Source: Thermodesulfovibrionales bacterium (GTDB lineage Bacteria > Nitrospirota > Thermodesulfovibrionia > Thermodesulfovibrionales > Dissulfurispiraceae). Taken from it: a DNA stretch of 8,523 bases. The stretch spans positions 1 to 8,523 of the forward strand of contig JAJOKM010000081.1 in NCBI GenBank assembly GCA_021129835.1, given 5' to 3'. This document shows, in pieces, positions 7,223 through 8,523 of this stretch. Position 1 is the stretch's first letter. Each line of letters opens with the position of its first letter. The notes under the pieces are model-generated. The model saw nothing but the letters and a program-made list of their open reading frames with translations. It was not told the origin of the DNA and searched no databases. Position numbers and translations under genes: made by a program.

Positions 7223-8259
7223 CGCCTTGGCAGGGTAAAGCTGAAGATGCTCCCTTTTTCTGGCGTACTATTGACCCAGATCATTCCGTTATGTGCCTCT
7301 ACTATTATTTTGGATATAGATAAACCAAGCCCTGAGCCTTTTTGATCCTTAGCTCCACGGTAGAAGGCATCAAATATATAAGGGAGATGATCTTCAGAGA
7401 TACCACCTCCTGTATCCTCGACCTGAACAGTGATGTTGGTATCGTTGCCAGTGAGTCTGATTATTATAGCCCCTCCAACGGGAGTATATCTTATTGCATT
7501 GTCCAGCAAGTTGGTTATAACCCTGTTTACTAACATTGCATCAGCGCTTATTGAAGGACTTGTATTTACGCTGGCCTCAACTGATATTCTTAAATTCTTC
7601 TTCTCTGCTTCTATTTTTGCTGCCTCTATGCACCTGCAAATAGCTTTCTCTATATTAAACTGTCCTAGCACAGGATCGCATCGCTGCGCTTCAAACTTCG
7701 AAAATTCAAGGAAATCTGTTAACAAGTTTTTCACTTTACTGCTTTCATCCATTATCAGCTGTAGGTATTGGCACTGCGTCGATGTAAGAGTCCCTGCCTT
7801 GCCAGAAATCAATCTTAATAGAAATCCCTCCATTGCAATAACGGGGTTTTTCATGTCATGGGCAAACATGGACAAGATATTCTTTCGTTCCCTTTCTGCT
7901 CGCTTGACTTCTGTAATATCTGAGAAGACCTCGATTCCTCCGATAAAAGAGCCGTCATCATCAAAAAGCGGAGATGCCATAACAGACAATGCAATAAGCC
8001 CATTATCTTTTTTCTTGACAGTAACTTCAACAGTACACTCAAAATGATGTAGAGCGCATCTAAGCAGAGGGCATGCCTCTTTATCAGATGTGCCGTGTAA
8101 AATTTTAAGATGAGACTTGCCAATTATATCTTTTTTCGAATAGCCCGTTATCCTTTCTGCAGTTCTGTTCCAGTCAATAGTGATTCCATCTTTGTCTACC
8201 ATAGTCAAACCTATCGGAAGACTATCTATTATGATATTGTAAAGCTGGCTTCTTTCCAT
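7219..8259 (-). CDS. Soluble PAS-domain sensor histidine kinase
   Basis: This is a 346-residue two-component sensor kinase. An N-terminal PAS domain (about 5-120, with LPIGLTMVDKDGITIDWNRTAERITGY and the closing GGIEVFSDITEVKRAE) leads into a HisKA dimerisation domain with the phospho-acceptor His134 in FAHDMKNPV. The HATPase_c domain has the N box NLLDNAIRYTP (Asn254), G1 box EDTGGGI (281-287), F box IFDAFYRG (295-302) and G2 box GSGLGLSI (308-315). There is no signal peptide or membrane segment, so it senses a cytoplasmic cue. The PAS domain carries Cys63, Cys68 and Cys75 in EACPLLRCALHHFEC, a possible redox, metal or cluster site. No response regulator is encoded nearby, making it an orphan kinase here. 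A stop codon lies just upstream in frame, so ATG 8259 is the earliest ATG, but no Shine-Dalgarno precedes it. Its stop overlaps the flavoprotein start. The regulated target is unknown. Confidence 0.9.
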   Translation of the reverse strand: MERSQLYNIIIDSLPIGLTMVDKDGITIDWNRTAERITGYSKKDIIGKSHLKILHGTSDKEACPLLRCALHHFECTVEVTVKKKDNGLIALSVMASPLFDDDGSFIGGIEVFSDITEVKRAERERKNILSMFAHDMKNPVIAMEGFLLRLISGKAGTLTSTQCQYLQLIMDESSKVKNLLTDFLEFSKFEAQRCDPVLGQFNIEKAICRCIEAAKIEAEKKNLRISVEASVNTSPSISADAMLVNRVITNLLDNAIRYTPVGGAIIIRLTGNDTNITVQVEDTGGGISEDHLPYIFDAFYRGAKDQKGSGLGLSISKIIVEAHNGMIWVNSTPEKGSIFSFTLPRR

Positions 8260-8265
8260 GTTTTT

Positions 8266-8295
8266 ATTATGTCATAAGGGCAGACTAAACCTCAA
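8266..8295 (-). promoter_or_regulatory. Candidate promoter of the kinase-flavoprotein operon, giving a leaderless transcript
   Basis: On the minus strand TTGAGG (8295-8290), an 18-base spacer and CATAAT (8271-8266) are followed six bases later by the kinase ATG. Matches to consensus are four of six and five of six. With this geometry transcription would start at or next to the ATG, which fits the absence of a Shine-Dalgarno. Confidence 0.45.
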
Positions 8296-8417
8296 ACGCA
8301 GGCTTTATAAAAGACGCCCTTTGTCATCTCTCCTTGTGATTGTCTTTTTTATTTCTTCCTTATTAATTTTAGGCATTGTATTTAAACCTAAGGCTCTTGC
8401 AAAACTTCACGGTTTGA

Positions 8418-8450
8418 AGATTTCTCAGTATTTCATGTTTCGAAATGACA
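8418..8450 (-). repeat. Degenerate inverted copy of the right-edge intergenic repeat
   Basis: The segment begins AGATTTCTCA (8418-8427) and ends TCGAAATGACA (8440-8450). These ends match the reverse complement of the intact repeat at 8488-8514 (AGATTCCTCG and TCGGAATGACA) with only a few differences, and the middle is diverged and about six bases longer. It appears to be an older, oppositely oriented copy. Confidence 0.5.
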
Positions 8451-8462
8451 GCAACAAGCCAC

Positions 8463-8514
8463 TTTGTCATTCCGACCCCTTCGCTTTTGTCATTCCGAGC
8501 GAAGCGAGGAATCT
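8463..8514 (+). repeat. Partial and intact copies of a dispersed palindromic intergenic repeat
   Basis: TTTGTCATTCCGA occurs twice in direct orientation, at 8463-8475 and 8486-8498, 23 bases apart. The second copy continues as the full palindromic unit to 8514. In it ATTCC (8492-8496) pairs with GGAAT (8508-8512), and the centre GCGAAGC (8499-8505) is a known very stable DNA mini-hairpin sequence. Units of this kind are found scattered between genes in many bacterial genomes. They encode nothing visible. The unit may be a transposition-spread (MITE- or REP-like) element, and the cluster may continue past the window end. Confidence 0.7.
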
Positions 8515-8523
8515 TAGTATTTA

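Noticed and set aside
7430..8047. 205-codon plus-strand open frame opposite the kinase
   Set aside because: It lies wholly antisense to a clear kinase with all its motifs, has a Ser/Ile/Thr-rich composition typical of an antisense shadow and shows no family motif.
8292..8327. 11-codon minus-strand frame preceded by AAGGAGAG
   Set aside because: The Shine-Dalgarno is only about two bases from the ATG, too close to work well, and the peptide is too short to support without conservation data.
8405..8419. CTTCA / TGAAG hairpin, followed on the minus strand by TTTT
   Set aside because: A five-pair AT-rich stem with a short T-run is too weak to call a terminator, and the upstream minus-strand gene it would serve is not visible.

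Overview
The window is ordinary, gene-dense chromosomal DNA from an AT-leaning Gram-negative (two-membrane) bacterium. The paired LPS-export permeases lptF and lptG imply an outer membrane. The 659-residue, Aquifex-type aconitase, the cysteine-rich HesB/IscA relative and the GlcD-type flavoprotein would fit Nitrospirota or the former Deltaproteobacteria. That placement is an impression from protein style, not something the sequence proves. I see no plasmid, phage, transposase, CRISPR or RNA-gene signature.

Layout, left to right. Bases 1-3 are the start codon of a gene that leaves the window on the minus strand, divergent from an aconitase (157-2136, plus). The aconitase meets a minus-strand lptF-lptG operon tail to tail (4383-2170), with a hairpin over the aconitase stop codon. 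A 187-base divergent spacer then drives a plus-strand pair: a small HesB/IscA-like protein (4572-4892) and hemB (4899-5870). hemB overlaps tail to tail, by four bases, a second minus-strand operon: a PAS histidine kinase (8259-7219) whose stop overlaps the start of a GlcD-type FAD oxidase (7222-5867). The right end (8260-8523) is non-coding. It holds a candidate kinase promoter and then diverged and intact copies of a small palindromic intergenic repeat.

How the genes relate. Aconitase (TCA cycle, 4Fe-4S enzyme), the HesB/IscA-like protein (Fe-S carrier type) and HemB (tetrapyrrole synthesis) share an iron and cofactor theme, but only the last two look co-transcribed. LptF and LptG form the inner-membrane part of the LPS transporter. 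The kinase and flavoprotein are translationally coupled, and neither a response regulator nor a GlcF-type partner is present here.

No clear undescribed system is visible. The points most worth a second look are the kinase-oxidase coupling with a cysteine cluster in the PAS domain, the altered cysteine tail of the HesB/IscA relative, two genes that appear to lack a Shine-Dalgarno and have a -10 box just before the start codon, a 7-6-7 palindrome at the aconitase promoter, and the repeat cluster at the right edge.
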